DNA of 64,000 nt from Gadus chalcogrammus. Taxonomy: Eukaryota > Chordata > Actinopteri > Gadiformes > Gadidae. This document shows positions 48,377 through 64,000 of this stretch, in pieces. The first letter of the stretch is position 1. The number at the start of each line of letters is the position of its first letter. Position numbers and translations under genes: made by a program. The notes under the pieces are model-generated. The model was not told where the DNA came from and made no database searches. It was given only the letters and a program-made list of their open reading frames with translations. Location of the stretch: positions 15,562,809 to 15,626,808 of the forward strand of contig NC_079423.1 in assembly GCF_026213295.1 (NCBI RefSeq), written 5' to 3'.

Positions 48377-49233
48377 CACATACACGTAAAGCAGTTCACA
48401 GTGCTGCTATTTATCCACAATAGCTACAGCAGTGCAGCATGTTCTCCTTAAAAATGCTATCGCTTTTTCATCTCCCGCATCACCATCCGTCTATGTCTCT
48501 CGTCCCTGTGCCCGCGACTCACCGTCTCCCAGGAAGAGGACGAGGTTCTTGGCCTTGCCCACGATGGGGGTCATTCTGAGGGACACGTCTATAGCATCCC
48601 GGCCCATCTCGTTCCAGTACCACGGGTGAAGCTCTTGCTCTGGGAACAGTGTGTGGTTAACAGTTTATCACCTTTTATCTGATCCACCGGTTAGTGGATG
48701 GACGACAGATAGGCAGACTATCAGTGGGCTCTGTTGTTTAGTTTCTCCTACATTTTGCTCAGTTTGTATTTGAAGCAAATTGAATATTTTGCGTATGGGT
48801 CAGTCTGATAGCGATACTAACCAAGAATTCAAGCAAATCTTTAGCATTCATTGTTCAATTTAACCTTTCCTATTTTTGTTATTTTTTTGTAATTAAGTTT
48901 TATGTATGTAGTTAGTGGAGTGCTTCTGTGATCATAATGAACATAACTAAACAAATGTTTACCGTAGCAACCAACAAGTCATCATAATGTACAATTTGTG
49001 TTCCATTAATCAAAATATTTTTAATCATACTATTGAACCTAAGTATGTGAATATTTTAAATGGCCTTACATTTTTAAATAACATTTAAAAAAAACATACC
49101 TGTCAATAAGACACACATTAATGGGCTTCTTGATTTTGGGCTAGTCAACCTTACCTGGAATAATGGCCCAAGTCCATTGCACAGACAGAAACAAAAGTAA
49201 TCCAAACTGAACAAAGTTGTGTAGGCCTGCCAT
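43414..49233 (-). CDS. alpi: Intestinal-type alkaline phosphatase, copy A (complete, 11 exons, 523 aa)
   Basis: Exons (minus): 49233-49155, 48639-48523, 47449-47334, 46780-46606, 46000-45828, 45664-45539, 45298-45229, 45009-44875, 44471-44280, 44177-44067, 43691-43414. A secreted, GPI-anchored phosphomonoesterase; intestinal members dephosphorylate nucleotides and lipopolysaccharide at the brush border. Exon 1 gives a signal peptide ([18 protein letters not shown]). Seen: FLGDG (zinc/Mg Asp), [13 protein letters not shown] (nucleophilic Ser), [10 protein letters not shown] (Mg Ser), DRGWYSD (substrate Arg), [11 protein letters not shown] and TADHSHVF (zinc ligands), SETHAIEDV (zinc His). The pair [10 protein letters not shown] precedes a hydrophobic tail that ends polar (SSSRSG). 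Oddities: intron 8 lacks GT-AG (separate entry). Gly-Gly after the zinc His is Ala-Ile. The dimer-arm Tyr of human placental enzyme (GGY) is His. Introns 3 and 4 carry a SINE and a MITE. Confidence 0.92.
44472..44874 (-). other. alpi: Alkaline phosphatase A intron 8 with AT donor
   Basis: Exon 8 ends FYLFVE plus one base, GTGGAAG, and the intron begins ATAAGTAC: a perfect U2-type donor except A for G at +1. Keeping the VEGGRIDHG frame and matching the 192-bp length of the paralogous exon 9 needs the next exon to start at 44471, after TTTCCAA, an AA acceptor. The nearest AG (44472-44471) is one base off frame. Five Gs follow; a sixth would give AT-AG in frame. Confidence 0.6.
46040..46321. mobile_element. 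TTAA-flanked palindromic MITE, copy 3 (alkaline phosphatase A intron 4), best preserved
   Basis: It starts TTAAAGGGGACTTATTATAC and ends with the inverse, GTATAATAAGTCCCCTTTAA, so both the TTAA sites and the terminal repeats are intact. The inner arms (CCACCTAGATCTGTGCTGG and its complement) make the element close to a full palindrome of about 280 bp. This suits a piggyBac-mobilised MITE with a recent insertion. Confidence 0.85.
46890..47132 (+). mobile_element. tRNA-headed SINE in alkaline phosphatase A intron 3
   Basis: The tRNA-like head runs from GTCAGCTCAGCTCAGAAGGT to the B-box region GTTGCTAGTTCGATCCCC. The body contains TCCCTGAGCGAGACAC, and the tail is GCTTTGGATAAAAGCGTCTA. It is inserted antisense to the gene. 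Confidence 0.82.
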
Positions 49234-50026
49234 TGTGCTGTCTATACGTTATAATAAAAGCGTGCCTAACATAATGATGCAGGAGCAATGCTTGTGGCCA
49301 CTTTATAACCACAGCCTGGGTTCGAAGTTCAAATTGGAAGGCTTCCTCCCTCATCCTTAGATAAATCCGGGCCGAGATTCATTGTCAAATGTTGTACTAG
49401 AGAATCATAGAAAAATATTCGCTATGTATACCAATACATACATCGTTTTATTCTATATATGTATCAATGTTTACATTCTGCATTGAGGGGTCAATGCATT
49501 GATGGAGAGATGTGGTTAAACAATTTTGACAACTTTCTTATTCAAAAAGAAAAGGCTGCCTGATTCAATGTTAGTGTGCAAAGAGGCTGAAGACTAGATA
49601 TGCTTTCGTAGGGGCTTCGATTCTCGTTTGGCCGAGACTTATGGTTTATCATGGCCATGCATTGGTCCGACTACTTGGACCGAAATAACAAATACTTTCA
49701 TTATTTTCATCCTGTCCTACATTTAAAAGGGCTTTGTGCTTAAAAGAGATGCTAAGTAAGTAAGGAAGCAGTTAACTATCTAGTTGTATAACCTTAACTA
49801 ACCTTGAAGAGGAACTAACCACAAAACCTGTTGATGTGCTTCATACTCGTTCAATATATTTTTCAAAGAGCAACACATTAAAGAAACGATAAACTTTGTA
49901 ATAACTTTGCTATTAGCTTGTGAGATCTACATTTACATGCAGTTTGTCAGACCATTTGTCATTATCAAGGAAAACAAAATAATATTGTTACAAGGTCCAT
50001 TTTACACTCCAACTAGGTGACTTTTA

Positions 50027-50344
50027 TTGGGCTCTTCCAGACAAGGACTCAGGATAGTTATGTTGAATCCGGTTTATTGTGAAGTTTGTAGGTACAAGTT
50101 TGTAGATCTCTCCCTGATTATGTGTGGAGATGGCTGGTTTGACATGTGCAAGCTGGTTACTCAATGTATAACAGGTGTGCACATTGAGTCCTCAGACCCA
50201 GCACCAGAGTCCAACCCGACGGGGCCAGGGGAGGCTGCCTCAACCAGCCATCATCCACACACACTCCCACAGTTATCTATTTCAATCGATATATTGTTAT
50301 TATTGATCATTGTCATTGGAGCCTGTTTTCCTTGCAACTTCTAA
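50027..50344 (+). CDS. Unrecognised 105-aa ORF with C-terminal hydrophobic segment
   Basis: The frame has a cysteine-spaced first half (YCEVC, MCGDGWFDMC, TQC), a Ser/Pro/Thr-rich middle, and ends in ILLLLIIVIGACFPCNF, which could be a membrane helix or GPI-type signal. AATAAA lies at 50571-50576, about 230 bp downstream. No family was recognised, no splice evidence was found, and it is the only frame here on the plus strand. It could be a decayed receptor fragment or chance. Confidence 0.2.
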   Translation: MGSSRQGLRIVMLNPVYCEVCRYKFVDLSLIMCGDGWFDMCKLVTQCITGVHIESSDPAPESNPTGPGEAASTSHHPHTLPQLSISIDILLLLIIVIGACFPCNF

Positions 50345-50449
50345 GTGCTACTTAGGGCTTCTGAGGTATCTTGGCCTTATAAAATACGCACTGACGATCT
50401 TTTAATTATGATAATCGTAATGATTTATGGCCACATAATTGCTTTTGTG

Positions 50450-50481
<32 letters not shown>

Positions 50482-50963
50482 TGTGTGTGTGTGCATCAAA
50501 ATTGACATACCAATGCATCCACCATGGATACAAACTGTTATATGAGGCATAATGTATCATAGGGTTATTCAATAAAACCAATGATATCTTGACATTATTG
50601 GGACTGGTGTTCCATTACATTGAACGAATAATATACAAATGTCTTGTAGAGCCAAAGAGTAACATCAACAGGCAGAGACGTTATTGTGAGAGGCCAAGAA
50701 CTATAGTAGTCATAAGAGAACTAGACTTTGCCTACTGTATCAGACTCATCCTTGCCCTTTAACAATATAATTGTTTTTTTGGGGTTGCTGTAAAGCTGGT
50801 ACCTAGTCCGAAGTCTGATTTTATACAGCAGTCGATTAATAATCAATTATCATGTCTGCTAGAGGCACACAGGTAAGTGTGTATGTGCGCGTGTTTGTCT
50901 GTCTGTATTTGTGTGTTTGCATATGTGTCTAGCTGTCTGTGTTTGTTTGTGTGTGCGCTTGTC

Positions 50964-51036
<73 letters not shown>

Positions 51037-52100
51037 TTGTTAGGTTGGTCTGGAGTATCCATATTCTGTAATATAAGAAAAGCACAGAATTATCATTCAG
51101 CAAAATAGTGGCTATGATGAATTGCTGCCTCTCTAAACCTGATATTCTCAAACTGTTTGGGCAGGTATCCAATAAGTGGCTCCACCACAGAGTAGGAAGA
51201 AGCCATTCATTTAATTCAGCCACAAATATGTAGGTCCTTTTTGTGTTTTTATTATTTCATACTTAACTAACATTTGGTAAAAACGCAGTACAAAAATACA
51301 ATAACAATATCTGCATAGAAAATAAATTCATGTATCCCCGTCCGAGTAGATTTCAGATGAACATACCAGCTACGGGGAACACAGTTTGGAACCTATGAGG
51401 TTAAAATAAGAACTCAAAACTACACTTAAATCTCCGGTCAGTCAAGAGGTACAGCATCAGAAATCGTTTTGGTATGTCGCAGGCGGAGGTCAAAGGTCAG
51501 CTCTTCCCATCAGGCAGTGGAGTTATACTAGTTATAGCTTTGCCTCTCTGCCCATTATTATAATAAACGCTTTCGAGTTAAATCGTAAATGATGGCTATT
51601 GTAGCCACTGTCTAAGGCCTCTGAGTCATCAGAAAAACAACGAGTCATCAGTTCTTTGGTAAAATACAGACACACACACACACACACACATACACACCCA
51701 CACACGCACACACTCACACACACACTCACATACACACAGTGATCCAAAAGACCAAAGATGAGAGGATTCTTTGAGGCTTATCCTACTGGCCCCTACTTAT
51801 CATGTGATAAAAACGGCAGTTGGAAATTACGCCAATTAAATTGGTGATGCCACAATCGCAGTGTGTGTGTGTGTGTGTGTGCGTGTGTGTTTCCATAACA
51901 ACAATTAAAATCAACCCCTGGAGGCTGTGTACATAGGCCTTTGTTGTTGGGTCTTGCACATGGATGTGCATGTGCGTGTATGTGTGCGTGTGTGTGAGTG
52001 TGTGTGTGTGAGGAAGAAGGAGCACAGACATACATTGTCTATATGATTATCTTCACTCTAGTGCATAGAACTGCTTCCACTTAGTCCATAGTGGGGTCCT

Positions 52101-52232
<132 letters not shown>

Positions 52233-52282
52233 GTATTGTGCACAGTATATCCTGTAAAGGTCTCATCATTTCGTTCCCCTCG

Positions 52283-64000
<11,718 letters not shown>

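Overview
The window looks like vertebrate nuclear DNA from a teleost fish. Three split genes use ordinary vertebrate splice signals. The DNA between them is packed with (TG)n/(CA)n and (CT)n microsatellites, tRNA-headed SINEs ending in the common fish tail (CGCTTTGGATAAAAGCG), and hAT- and TTAA-flanked MITEs. The extreme dinucleotide-repeat load recalls cod-like (gadiform) genomes, but that is an inference. No phage, plasmid or bacterial features were seen.

Layout. 1-26 kb: no convincing complete gene. It holds a hAT-like MITE with an 8-bp target duplication (280-879), many microsatellites, a 52-bp hairpin-forming tandem repeat (11.36-11.72 kb), one candidate plus-strand exon (6702-6855) and an AT-rich, repeat-poor stretch that resembles conserved regulatory DNA (24.1-25.6 kb). 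26.2-31.3 kb: a 47-bp minisatellite of about 4.4 kb with a higher-order pattern, a leader block present three times, and tRNA-like segments at its right end. 33.7-41.9 kb, minus strand: a complete nine-exon ANKLE1 gene (ankyrin repeats, LEM domain, GIY-YIG nuclease), 1291 codons, with all splice phases consistent. 43.4-49.2 kb, minus strand: a complete 11-exon intestinal-type alkaline phosphatase of 523 aa (copy A). 52.3-63.6 kb, minus strand: a second alkaline phosphatase (copy B) with exons 2-11 inside the window and exon 1 apparently beyond the right edge.

How the genes relate. ANKLE1 is a DNA endonuclease and is only a neighbour of the phosphatases. The two phosphatases are head-to-tail tandem paralogs with the same intron positions and phases. 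Both keep the nucleophilic serine, the metal ligands, a cysteine pair near the C-terminus and a GPI-type tail. Copy B has much larger introns, swollen by CA arrays, SINEs and MITEs.

The strongest unexpected signal is intron 8 of both phosphatases. Each donor reads G|AT(A/G)AGT instead of G|GT. In copy B the frame is restored only by an AC acceptor, and in copy A by an AA acceptor (or by AG if a G-run is one base longer). This looks like a rare U2-type AT-AC intron that predates the duplication. It splits the codon next to the conserved metal-binding Glu/Asp/His block.
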